Assembly (NCBI GenBank): GCA_040751775.1
Contig: JBFMGD010000068.1
Coordinates: 1-8,909, forward strand
Source of the DNA: JBFMGD01 sp040751775
GTDB taxonomy: Bacteria; Bacillota; Dethiobacteria; DTU022
Direction: 5' to 3'
DNA length: 8,909 bases
Numbering within the stretch: the stretch's first letter is position 1; every line of letters begins with the position of its first letter. The notes under the pieces were generated by a model. It ran no database searches. It was not told where the DNA came from and worked only from the letters and a program-made list of their open reading frames with translations. Below, piece by piece: positions 1-5,768 of this stretch. The position numbers and the translations under genes were made by a program.

Positions 1-240
1 GGACAGCACAAAAGTTCCCCTCCCCTGTTCGATGCTTAAGAGGCCTTCGTGTTCCAGCTCGTTGTAAGCCCGCACGACCGTGTTCGGATTGATCACCAGG
101 GCCACCGCCAGCTCCCGCACCGAGGGCAGTTGATCGCCCGCGCTGAGGATACCTCCGGCCACGGCTGTTTTGATCTGCTCCTTAAGCTGAACGTAAATGG
201 GCACACCGCTGCGGGTGTTGATATGAAACCAGTTCTGCAT
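1..240 (-). CDS. GntR-family (YtrA-type) transcriptional regulator, N-terminal part
   Basis: The first 80 residues are visible; the gene runs off the left edge. They form a typical GntR winged helix-turn-helix: PIYVQLKEQI at about residues 14-23, the recognition region LPSVRELAVAL followed by INPNTVVRAYNELE, and the wing GLLSIEQGRGTFV near residues 66-78. The short N-terminus before the HTH and the INPNTVVRAY motif are typical of the YtrA subfamily, which usually has a small C-terminal dimerisation region and regulates an adjacent ABC-transporter operon. The start is the ATG at 240, preceded by AAAGGTG at a suitable distance. A sigma-A-like promoter and a palindrome lie directly upstream, which suggests autoregulation. 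Family assignment is secure; the target genes lie outside the window and are unknown. Confidence 0.9.
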   Translation of the reverse strand, partial: MQNWFHINTRSGVPIYVQLKEQIKTAVAGGILSAGDQLPSVRELAVALVINPNTVVRAYNELEHEGLLSIEQGRGTFVLS

Positions 241-274
241 CAGGCTTCACCTTTCGGGGACGCTGGTCTATTGC

Positions 275-294
275 TGTACTAAATCATTAATACA
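275..294. promoter_or_regulatory. Putative autoregulatory operator of the GntR/YtrA regulator
   Basis: TGTACTAAATCATTAATACA is a near-perfect 20-bp palindrome with TGTAYTAA/TTARTACA-type half sites. It starts just downstream of the -10 box of the minus-strand promoter, so it would cover the predicted transcription start (about 293) and the first transcribed bases. AT-rich palindromes with TGTA/TACA ends are known for YtrA-type GntR regulators. Binding by this particular protein is inferred from position and symmetry. Confidence 0.55.
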
Positions 295-299
295 CTTAA

Positions 300-329
300 A
301 TTATACCTCCTCGCGCGCGATTCCGTCAA
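300..329 (-). promoter_or_regulatory. Sigma-A-like promoter of the GntR regulator
   Basis: Read on the minus strand, TTGACG (329-324) is followed after 18 bp by TATAAT (305-300), a perfect -10 box. The predicted start is near 293, giving a leader of about 53 nt before the ATG at 240. The last bases of the upstream spermidine-synthase-like gene, including its TGA stop (328-326), form part of the -35 hexamer, so the promoter overlaps the end of that gene. Confidence 0.7.
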
Positions 330-1039
330 GGTTTTTCCGCCAGGTAAAAACCGGCGTGCCGGCCGGTTTGCTCTAAAACGGCTTCAAACGAGACGGGAGC
401 GCGAAATTGCCGGTTCAGGGCCCGGGCCAGCGCCGGCTCGGGCGCGGCGCACCAAAAGCAGGCCAGGCCGCCCGCAACGAGGCAGTTGCGGATCTGGGCA
501 AGCCCGGCAGCGCTGTAGATGGCGGCGTTCTCCTCCCGGCTGAGCCAGGTGCTGCCGTTGTCCGTATCGACGACAACCAGGCACCAGGGGTGCGCCGCGG
601 CTGCGGCTGCGGCCTCAGCGCGCAGCAGATCCTCAAACGGCGCGTTGATCACCGTTACCCGGGGATCGGCGAGAGCATCTCCATTCAGCTCCCTGAAGTA
701 AGCGCGGTTCCACGCGATCACCGCCGGTTCGATCTCCACCACGGTGACAGCGGCTGTAAGGGGGCTGCGCAGCGCTTCCTGCAGGCTGAAGCCCATCCCC
801 AGGCCGCCCATGAGAATACGGCAGGCGGCCGGCCCGGCACGGTGAACGGCGCCGAGGCGTTCCAGGGAACGGCGTACGGCAGCCCGCTCGGATGCCCCGT
901 TGTAATCGGCCATCAGGAAAACACCGTTGTAGACGATTTCATAGTGCCCGCCGCGCCGCTGCAGCTGCAGCTCTCCGCCGCGCCCGCGCAGCCTTTCAAT
1001 GACAGTATAATCGTTAACCAGGCCAAACGGATCGGACAA
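326..1039 (-). CDS. Spermidine-synthase-like (SAM-methyltransferase fold) protein
   Basis: This 237-residue protein has the Rossmann-like core of the spermidine synthase/class I methyltransferase group. A short N-terminal beta region (EIVYNGVFLM, residues 34-43) is followed by the nucleotide-binding loop MGGLGMGFSL (77-86), the acidic end of strand 2 in VVEIEP (100-105; the Glu normally contacts the ribose of the adenosyl ligand), NAPFEDLL (132-139) and VVVDTDNG (155-162). In true aminopropyltransferases the glycine loop is GGGDGG; here the Asp is replaced, so polyamine synthesis is doubtful and the substrate is unknown. An alanine-rich run lies at 142-149. The start is a TTG at 1039, about 10 nt after AAAGGGG; no better in-frame start was found. 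No partner gene is adjacent apart from the downstream regulator. Confidence 0.75.
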   Translation of the reverse strand: MSDPFGLVNDYTVIERLRGRGGELQLQRRGGHYEIVYNGVFLMADYNGASERAAVRRSLERLGAVHRAGPAACRILMGGLGMGFSLQEALRSPLTAAVTVVEIEPAVIAWNRAYFRELNGDALADPRVTVINAPFEDLLRAEAAAAAAAHPWCLVVVDTDNGSTWLSREENAAIYSAAGLAQIRNCLVAGGLACFWCAAPEPALARALNRQFRAPVSFEAVLEQTGRHAGFYLAEKP

Positions 1040-1128
1040 CGCTGCTATACCCCTTTCGGGCCGATGATTACCGCTGCATAATTACCTATACTTTACCATA
1101 AGTTATCTAAAAAAGTTACTAGCCGAGC

Positions 1129-1162
1129 ATTCAGAATTCAGGATTCAGGAGCGAGAATTCTC
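1129..1162. repeat. Three tandem ATTCAGR heptamers plus EcoRI-type palindrome
   Basis: ATTCAGA, ATTCAGG and ATTCAGG follow each other at exactly 7-bp spacing (1129-1149), then the 10-bp palindrome GAGAATTCTC occurs at 1153-1162. Short GAATTCAGGATTCAGGAG-like stretches are recalled as dispersed intergenic repeats in thermophilic and syntrophic Clostridia, so this may be a remnant of such a family. It lies in a spacer between two genes and does not appear to be coding. Confidence 0.5.
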
Positions 1163-1196
1163 AGATACTGCGTTAAACTTCCAGGCGTTTTCGGAT

Positions 1197-1254
1197 CTAC
1201 CGCCAGCGGGTCTCGTTTTTCTTGGAATTTGCGCAAGCGCGCAGTGGCGGGTTA
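1197..1254. other. Imperfect long inverted repeat in the 1040-1323 spacer
   Basis: CTACCGCCA (1197-1205) can pair with TGGCGGGTTAG (1245-1255) apart from a small bulge, and the interval contains a second small stem, GCGCAAGCGC. It lies directly upstream of the plus-strand promoter and has no U-run, so it is not a convincing terminator. It may be a decayed repeat element. The rest of the 1040-1258 spacer shows no gene; an AT-rich stretch at 1080-1120 could hold a weak promoter for the spermidine-synthase-like gene, but no good -35/-10 pair was found. Confidence 0.3.
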
Positions 1255-1258
1255 GTGT

Positions 1259-1287
1259 TTGTGAACAGTACCCGCTTGTGCTATGAT
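1259..1287 (+). promoter_or_regulatory. Promoter with extended -10 for the PPC/DUF296 gene
   Basis: TTGTGA (1259-1264) and TATGAT (1282-1287) are separated by 17 bp, and TG at 1279-1280 gives an extended -10 (TGCTATGAT). The predicted start is near 1294, about 30 nt before the GTG at 1324. GGGGGTG at 1312-1318 serves as the ribosome binding site. Confidence 0.6.
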
Positions 1288-1323
1288 TTGAATTGTTAGC
1301 TAAACATAAGTGGGGGTGTATGC

Positions 1324-1764
1324 GTGCAATACAGTGTCGGCTCGGTCGGCAGGGTGTTTATGGCACGGGCGGATCACGGTGCTAACGTGCTGGCGGAGAT
1401 CAAGAATCTCGCCGTCAAGGAAGGGATCCGCACCGCTGTAGTTTTTTTGGTCGGCGCGCTGGAAAAGGCTTCGCTGGTTACCGGGCCGAAGGAGTGCACG
1501 CTGCCGCCGGAACCCAACTGGAGCCGCTTCAGCGACGGGCGGGAGCTGCTCGGCCTGGGCACGATCATCTCCAAAGATGATGAACCGCTCGTGCACCTGC
1601 ACGGCTCCGCGGGGAAAGATGAGCATACTTTAACCGGCTGCGTCAGGGAAGAGGCGTTTACCTACCTGGTCACGGAGGTGGTGATCTTGGAGGTTACGGG
1701 CACGGCCGCGGTGCGGCGCTACATGGCGGAGTTCGGCCTCAATATCCTCGATTTTACAGAGTAA
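1324..1764 (+). CDS. PPC/DUF296 domain protein
   Basis: The whole 146-residue protein is one PPC (DUF296) domain, the size expected for stand-alone prokaryotic members. Visible marks are the N-terminal strand GSVGRVFMARADHGANVL (6-23), FLVGALEKASL (41-51), the conserved VHLHGSAGKDEHTLTGCV (90-107) and TEVVILEVTGTAAVRRY (117-133). His91, His93 and a third position in the GGHL-type motif bind metal in known trimeric members; here that motif reads TGCV, so Cys106 replaces the His. The start is the GTG at 1324; the ATG at 1320 is in another frame. The gene is monocistronic, has its own promoter and a weak hairpin after the stop, and converges on the catabolic cluster. Bacterial PPC proteins have no settled function, although plant homologues bind DNA through extra AT-hooks, which are absent here. 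Confidence 0.85.
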   Translation: MQYSVGSVGRVFMARADHGANVLAEIKNLAVKEGIRTAVVFLVGALEKASLVTGPKECTLPPEPNWSRFSDGRELLGLGTIISKDDEPLVHLHGSAGKDEHTLTGCVREEAFTYLVTEVVILEVTGTAAVRRYMAEFGLNILDFTE

Positions 1765-1776
1765 ACGGCCGGAAAT

Positions 1777-1808
1777 AAGCCCCTTCGGCCGAAAAGAAAA
1801 CGGGGCTT
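1777..1808 (+). terminator. Weak hairpin terminator after the PPC/DUF296 gene
   Basis: AAGCCCC (1777-1783) pairs with GGGGCTT (1802-1808), starting 12 nt after the TAA. The loop contains the palindrome TTCGGCCGAA. Only GTTTG follows, so the U-tract is poor; it could act weakly in both directions between the two convergent genes. Confidence 0.45.
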
Positions 1809-1832
1809 GTTTGCCCCATGTCGCGACCGATC

Positions 1833-1872
1833 GGTGACAGGGAAGAGGCCGCACAACCAACCCCCTGTCACC
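1833..1872. repeat. REP-like hairpin with GGTGACAGGG arms
   Basis: GGTGACAGGG (1833-1842) and CCCTGTCACC (1863-1872) form a perfect 10-bp stem with a 20-nt loop. It starts immediately after the TAA of the small ferredoxin on the minus strand. There is no U-run, so it is more likely a small repeat or mRNA-protecting stem than a classical terminator. GGTGACAGGGG-type hairpins are recalled as dispersed REP-like elements in Clostridia; membership here is inferred from sequence resemblance only. Confidence 0.5.
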
Positions 1873-1873
1873 C

Positions 1874-2206
1874 TTATCCTAATTTTCGGATTTGGCACCT
1901 TTGGCCGCTGTGCAAATGACTCAGGGCGGCCGCTTCATCGCAGTAAAGCAGCGCGTTGACGGGACAATTGGCCACGCAAAAAGGCAGCGGCTCCTCCCGG
2001 TTGGCAGCGCACAGGTCGCAGAAAGCGGTAAACTCCGGCACAAATTCAAGTACCACCCGGCCGTTCACCTTCTGGGGTCCGATTGAGCGGACGCGTATTC
2101 TTTTCTGCTCCTCTTGATCATTATGCCATTGCCGGCAGCCGACTTCACAGGCGTAACAACCGATGCATTTATCCAGATCCGCGAGCATCACATATTTTTT
2201 AGACAT
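1874..2206 (-). CDS. Small 4Fe-4S dicluster protein, electron-transfer partner of the molybdopterin oxidoreductase
   Basis: This 110-residue soluble protein carries two iron-sulfur cysteine sets: CIGCYACEVGC (Cys14, 17, 20, 24) and CDLC plus CVANCP (Cys63, 66, 77, 81). That is half the cluster content of the four-cluster DmsB/PhsB subunits, so it resembles the short two-cluster ferredoxin subunits that sit beside soluble DMSO-reductase-family enzymes. The start chosen is the ATG at 2206 (MSKKYVML), behind GGGGAAGGG. A longer reading from 2347 would only add translated out-of-frame sequence of the neighbouring gene. It lies 20 nt after the oxidoreductase stop codon, clearly in the same operon. 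It has no signal peptide or membrane segment and is probably cytoplasmic. The catalytic partner is broken, so this gene may have lost its role. Confidence 0.85.
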   Translation of the reverse strand: MSKKYVMLADLDKCIGCYACEVGCRQWHNDQEEQKRIRVRSIGPQKVNGRVVLEFVPEFTAFCDLCAANREEPLPFCVANCPVNALLYCDEAAALSHLHSGQRCQIRKLG

Positions 2207-2226
2207 GTTTTTCAACCCTTCCCCGC

Positions 2227-2724
2227 CTAAATTTTTTCGATGCGGCACGCAAACGAGTGGCTTGATGTAGATCCTGAAATGGGGTCCCTCGGTTGATCCG
2301 GCGAAAGGTAATTGGTTACAGGGCCTCCCACGTAAGCCTGGCCCCATCCGTAAGGCATAAAAATAGCATTCGGATCGGACACAGCTTCCGTGATTACGGC
2401 TTTCAGGCGAACCTGCGCGCGCGGCGAATCCACCAGTACCAAATCCCCGTCCTCGATCGAAAGCTCTTTGGCCTTGGCCGGGTGTATTTCCACCCAGGGC
2501 TCGGGCAGCAGCGTTCTGAGCATGGCGATGGTGCGGAACTGGGTGTGGGAATAAAGAATCGACTTGATCCCGTTTACGCAGGTGAGCGGGTATGCCGGAC
2601 TGACGGTGTTTTCCGTTGAAGCGGTATAATTGGGCAGCGGATCATAGCCGTTTTTTTCAAAAGTGGTATTGTAGAGCTTCCAGGAGGTCAGGGTAAACGA
2701 GCGAAAAACCGGAAAACATGTCAT
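2227..2724 (-). pseudogene. C-terminal fragment of the broken DMSO-reductase-family molybdopterin oxidoreductase
   Basis: From about 2690 leftwards this frame encodes the C-terminal domain of a bis-MGD oxidoreductase. TSWKLYNTTFEKNGYDPLPNY matches the linker that in the family reads about TPSGKVELYSS..EKLGYDPLP. The molybdopterin dinucleotide-binding barrel follows, with WVEIHPAKAKELSIEDGD, VDSPRAQVRL and FMPYGWGQ, ending in the typical SHSFACRIEKI. The ATG at 2724 has no ribosome binding site, and the first nine codons overlap the upstream fragment in another frame, so it is not a real start. In the linker, TSWKLY looks about two residues shorter than the expected TSGKVELY. The reading frame is shifted relative to the N-terminal fragment, and the middle of the protein is absent. 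Confidence 0.75.
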
Positions 2725-3781
2725 GCTTGGAAACAGAGCGGTTCATCAACTCGGTAAAATATTTCTCTTTAAGGGGCAGATCCGACCAGGCTACGTTCGG
2801 GGTGAAGATATAGCCTCCCTTTACAGCGAGGTTACCGGTTAACGCCGGCAGCGATTGAATCGCGCGCATGGTCTGCATGGTTATGGAGAGCTGTTCCACA
2901 CCGTTGCCAACCATGAGCGCCGACGGTTTGGTGTCCGCGTATATGCGAGCCAGCCTGACGATTAGCTCTTTGGGCACAGCGGTAATCTGTTCGACCTTTT
3001 CAGGGGAAAACGATGCAGCCAATTCGGAAAATTCCTTAAACCCGTGCACGTGTTGATCGACAAAGTCCTGGTCATACCGCTTTTCCTTGATCATCACATG
3101 AGCCAAACCGAGGGCCAACGCCCCATCCGTGCCCGGTTTAACCGGTAGATAGAGGTCCGCTTTTGAAGCTGTCCTGGTAAAGCGCGGATCAATGACCACC
3201 AGCTGCGCGCCGTTGCTCTTGGCCCGGCTTACTCTTCGCCAATAATTCGGCAGCGAGGTTTCGGCAGGGTTCGAGGCCCAGAGGATAATTAGCCTGGCAT
3301 TGTCAAAATCAGCTTCAGGCACGCCGCCGTAGGTCGTGGCCATCGTCACCGCCCTGGGGCCGAAACAAAGGTGAACCTGCGTGGCGTAGTTGGGGGAACC
3401 GAAAGCGTGCATAAACCGCTGGGTATAGACCCAACTGCCTCCCCACCCCGGGCCGGCGCCGCGAAAAATGCCGAGCGCTTCCGGGCCGCTTTCATCTTTG
3501 ATTTTGTTCAGCTCCGCGGCGATGGAGTCGAGGGCCTCTTCCCACGAGATGCGGGCCCATTTGCCTGCACCGCGCTTGCCGACCCGTTTAAGCGGGTATT
3601 TCAACCTCTGCGGGTCTTTGGTCAGCCTTGGCGCGGCCAGGCCCTTCGGGCAAAGGACACCCTTGTTGTATGGATGTTCCTGCATCCCTTTTACCTTGAC
3701 TATTTCACCGTTTGCCACGTATACATCCATCCCGCAGTCATTTTGAGCGCAACTGCCGCAGACGGTTTTGATTACCTCCAC
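2657..3781 (-). pseudogene. N-terminal fragment of a DMSO-reductase-family molybdopterin oxidoreductase
   Basis: These 374 residues start at a GTG (3781) about 10 nt after TAAGGAGG. The N-terminal 4Fe-4S motif is Cys8-X2-Cys11-X4-Cys16, then Cys44 in GVLCPKG. There is no Tat signal, so the enzyme would be cytoplasmic. Further motifs are WARISWEEALD (75-85), the molybdenum-ligand region with Cys139 in VHLCFGP, ILWASNPAETSLPNYWR, VVIDPRFTRTASKADLYLPVKPGTD and ALTGNLAVKGGY. The layout resembles soluble members such as acetylene hydratase, but the Asp that follows the second cluster Cys there is Ala12 here, so that activity is not expected. The family needs about 650-750 residues. This frame stops at 2657, after an aberrant tail near SKHDMFSGFS, and the C-terminal domain follows in another frame without the central 150-200 residues. 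Confidence 0.8.
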
Positions 3782-3840
3782 CTCTTTTCCGCCTCCTTAG
3801 AGTAATCTGCTTATAACATCCAACTGATAGGGAAGAAAAA

Positions 3841-3864
3841 ACTCCCGAACGATTCTGACTCCCG
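3841..3864. repeat. Direct repeat ACTCCCG x2 between LUD gene and oxidoreductase
   Basis: ACTCCCG occurs at 3841-3847 and again at 3858-3864, 17 bp apart, in the 84-bp gap between two genes. The intervening GATTCTGACTCC resembles the ATTCAG/TTCTGA repeat at 1129-1162 in reverse. It is neither a hairpin nor a terminator. It may be a repeat scar or a helical-phase protein site. Confidence 0.3.
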
Positions 3865-3865
3865 G

Positions 3866-4480
3866 TTAAAATCCCAATTCCCGGCCGACCAGGATCACGG
3901 CGATCTCTTTTTTAAATGGCTGTTTCTGAAGAACCAAGATAATATTGCAGATGCGCTGTTTTGAGCTGCAGTCTTCACACCGGCCGGTTTTGACGCACGG
4001 CGTATCGTAGTTCAGCCGTTTGGCGTTCGCCGGTGCGGCCACATTTTTAATCCGGTCGATGGCTTCGTTATAGTCCTTGACGATTTTATTGGTCCCGCAG
4101 ACGGCGATCACTTTTGCGGGGCCGTACGCCAAAGCGGCAACCCGGTTGCCTCTTCCGTCCACGTTGACGAGCTGCCCATCCTCGGTCAGGGCATTGATCC
4201 CGGTAAGATAAAGGTCGCAGTTATTGGCTTGCCGGCGTATCTCTTCCATCTCCGCCGGGTTGGCGGCGCCTGAATGGTTATAAACAGGATTGCCGCGCTC
4301 GGACAGCGCCTCCACGATACCCAGTTGATTGATGGTCAAAGAACCGCCCACACCGACCGGCGTTTCCGGCGGTATACGCCGCAGCACCTCCGCGAGCGCC
4401 TCTTTTTCGGTTTCCACGTAACAAGCCTCAAAATTATTCCGCTTTAACGCTTTCAGGACCCGTTCCACTTTTTCCAGCAT
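3866..4480 (-). CDS. LUD-domain (LutC/YkgG-type, DUF162) protein
   Basis: This 204-residue protein has the LUD domain: VGVGGSLTINQLGI (42-55), VYNHSGAANPAEMEEIR (66-82), NCDLYLTGINALTEDGQLV (87-105), the signature NVDGRGNRVAALAYGP (106-121) and VCGTNKIV. Near the C-terminus lies a four-cysteine motif, PCVKTGRCEDCSSKQRICN (Cys162, 168, 171, 178), which is common in this subfamily and could bind a metal or cluster. LutC is part of lactate oxidation with LutA and LutB; neither is present here, so lactate use should not be assumed. The start is the ATG at 4480 behind AAAGGAG. It sits between the alcohol dehydrogenase (89-nt gap with a hairpin) and the molybdopterin enzyme, in the same orientation, and probably shares their transcript. 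Its exact role is unknown. Confidence 0.85.
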   Translation of the reverse strand: MLEKVERVLKALKRNNFEACYVETEKEALAEVLRRIPPETPVGVGGSLTINQLGIVEALSERGNPVYNHSGAANPAEMEEIRRQANNCDLYLTGINALTEDGQLVNVDGRGNRVAALAYGPAKVIAVCGTNKIVKDYNEAIDRIKNVAAPANAKRLNYDTPCVKTGRCEDCSSKQRICNIILVLQKQPFKKEIAVILVGRELGF

Positions 4481-4528
4481 ACCGGTGCACTCCTTTCAGA
4501 TTTGCCGTTAATCTGCCAAACAACGCCC

Positions 4529-4555
4529 GCGGCCGCGGCATAACCGCCGGGCCGC
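4529..4555 (-). other. Strong intercistronic hairpin between dehydrogenase and LUD gene
   Basis: On the minus strand GCGGCC CGGC loops through GGTTAT to GCCG, a bulged C, and GGCCGC, giving about ten mostly G-C pairs. It begins 14 nt after the TAG of the dehydrogenase and is followed by GGGCGTTGTTTGG, a poor U-tract. It may stabilise or partly terminate the transcript, so lowering expression of downstream genes relative to the dehydrogenase. Confidence 0.45.
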
Positions 4556-4569
4556 TTGCCTGAAGATGC

Positions 4570-5583
4570 CTAGATTTCGATAACGGTTCTCAATGTTTTG
4601 CCGCCCTTGCTGACAAGCGCAAAGCCGTCGTTGATTTCGGCCAGGGGGAACTTGTGTGTAACCAGGAAGGAGATATCAATCGTGCCGCGGTCAATCAGTT
4701 TGATCCCGTCTAGAAAATCAAGCGGGCGCATCGCCCGGGTGCCGACTATCTTTACTTCCTTAAAATACAGTTGGCTGAAATTATACCGCGTCACTTCGAC
4801 CGGTCCGATGCCGAATTGCAGGATGGTCCCGCCGGTGGCCGCCATCTCGATCGCTTGTGTAATGGTCTCGGCGGTGCCGGCGGCTTCTATAACAACGCTG
4901 GCGCCCTTGCCGCCGGTAGCCTGCTTCACCGTTTCAACCGGGTCCGCTTCTTTGGCGTTGATCGCCGTGGCGCCCGTTTTTTCGCACAGGTCCAGCTTCC
5001 ACTGGCTGCGCGAGATGCCCATTACGGGGTGAGCGCCGGATACCCTGGCCAACTGGTTCCAGATCAACCCGGATACACCCTGCCCCAACACAACAACCGA
5101 ATCGATGGGTGTAATCGAGATCTTCGCCAGGCCCCAGAGGCAGGTGGCCAGGAGATTTATGTTTGTGCCGTCGACGAAAGAGATTGAATCGGGCAACTTA
5201 AACAGCCTTTCCTTGGGCAGCGCAATGTACTCGGCAAAGGATCCGTCGGATTCACGGCCAATCAAACCGCCTTTTTCACACAGCTGCACGTCGCCCCGGT
5301 AGCACTTGTAGCACATGCCGCAGTAGGTTAAGGGGTTGTTGGCAACCCGATCGCCGACTTTAAACCCGGTCACCCCTTCACCGAGCTTTTCCACTTCACC
5401 TGTTGTTTCATGGCCCAGCACCAGGGGATAGTTTACCTTATGCTTGCCCTGGTAGATACCCAGGTCAGTACCGCAGATCGCCGTGGCCCGGATCCGGACC
5501 AGCACTTCGCCAAAGCCGGGTTCCGGTTTGGGTATATCCTGCACATGCAACTCGTAAGGAGATTTTAACACCGCTGCTTTCAT
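4570..5583 (-). CDS. Zinc-dependent medium-chain alcohol/polyol dehydrogenase
   Basis: This 337-residue protein has the full MDR layout and normal length. The catalytic zinc site is Cys37 (ICGTD) with His58-Glu59 in GHE. The structural zinc loop is CGMCYKCYRGDVQLC (Cys88, 91, 94, 102). The nucleotide-binding motif is GQGVSG (167-172), followed by the domain ending in GGTILQFGIGP and KEVKIVGTRA. It resembles threonine/sorbitol/butanediol-type dehydrogenases, but the substrate cannot be fixed. After strand beta-2 the sequence reads GISRSQWK, with Ser191-Arg192 where NAD-specific members usually have Asp, so NADP(H) use is possible. The start is the ATG at 5583 behind AGGAGG. It is the first gene after a predicted promoter and operator and probably leads the unit that includes the LUD gene, the second molybdenum enzyme and the ferredoxin. 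Confidence 0.9.
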   Translation of the reverse strand: MKAAVLKSPYELHVQDIPKPEPGFGEVLVRIRATAICGTDLGIYQGKHKVNYPLVLGHETTGEVEKLGEGVTGFKVGDRVANNPLTYCGMCYKCYRGDVQLCEKGGLIGRESDGSFAEYIALPKERLFKLPDSISFVDGTNINLLATCLWGLAKISITPIDSVVVLGQGVSGLIWNQLARVSGAHPVMGISRSQWKLDLCEKTGATAINAKEADPVETVKQATGGKGASVVIEAAGTAETITQAIEMAATGGTILQFGIGPVEVTRYNFSQLYFKEVKIVGTRAMRPLDFLDGIKLIDRGTIDISFLVTHKFPLAEINDGFALVSKGGKTLRTVIEI

Positions 5584-5652
5584 CTTAAATCATCCTCCTG
5601 TTCAAAAACTCTGTAGTCTAATTAATAAAAACCGATGGGTTGGGTAACAGTT

Positions 5653-5693
5653 CCGTGCCAGAAGCAGCAGATCCGGATAGGTTCCCGGCACGG
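5653..5693 (-). other. Leader inverted repeat upstream of the dehydrogenase
   Basis: CCGTGCC (5653-5659) and GGCACGG (5687-5693) form a 7-bp stem around a 27-nt loop that itself contains the palindrome ATCCGGAT (5671-5678). It lies inside the roughly 150-nt untranslated leader predicted from the promoter at 5740-5768. A similar look to a sigma-54 site (TGGCAC) was tested and the -12 element is absent. It may be a regulatory RNA stem or a protein site; no known riboswitch was recognised. Confidence 0.35.
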
Positions 5694-5739
5694 CAGTGGA
5701 AAGACGCTACCAGCAGGCTGATTCGTTATACTTGCTATC

Positions 5740-5768
5740 AATATATCATAACAGTTTTTTAATAACAA
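5740..5768 (-). promoter_or_regulatory. Sigma-A-like promoter of the dehydrogenase unit
   Basis: Read on the minus strand, TTGTTA (5768-5763) and TATATT (5745-5740) are 17 bp apart in a locally AT-rich stretch. The predicted start is near 5733, giving a leader of about 150 nt before the ATG at 5583. Its presence would make the dehydrogenase-to-ferredoxin genes a separate transcription unit from the hydroxylase-to-cupin genes. Confidence 0.5.

Noticed and set aside
407..1081. A 224-codon open frame on the plus strand
   Set aside because: It lies opposite the spermidine-synthase-like gene, has no recognisable domain and only reflects the GC-rich third positions of the real gene.
2207..2347. 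A longer N-terminus for the 4Fe-4S protein
   Set aside because: The extension overlaps the C-terminal end of the oxidoreductase in another frame, while MSKKYVML at 2206 has a good ribosome binding site and matches the usual start of such ferredoxins.
2657..3781. Acetylene hydratase identity for the molybdopterin oxidoreductase
   Set aside because: The linker and Cys-ligand regions look similar, but the Asp required next to the second cluster cysteine is Ala here and the similarity is shared by related soluble enzymes.
3371..3805. A 144-codon plus-strand frame opposite the molybdopterin oxidoreductase
   Set aside because: The minus strand encodes clear cofactor and FeS motifs here; the plus frame shows no family features or ribosome binding site.
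3866..4480. Lactate utilisation operon
   Set aside because: Only a LUD-domain protein is present; no LutA or LutB homologue or lactate permease lies nearby.
5649..5665. Possible sigma-54 promoter (TGGCACGGAACTG) on the minus strand
   Set aside because: The -12 GC element is missing at the required distance; only the -24-like half is present.
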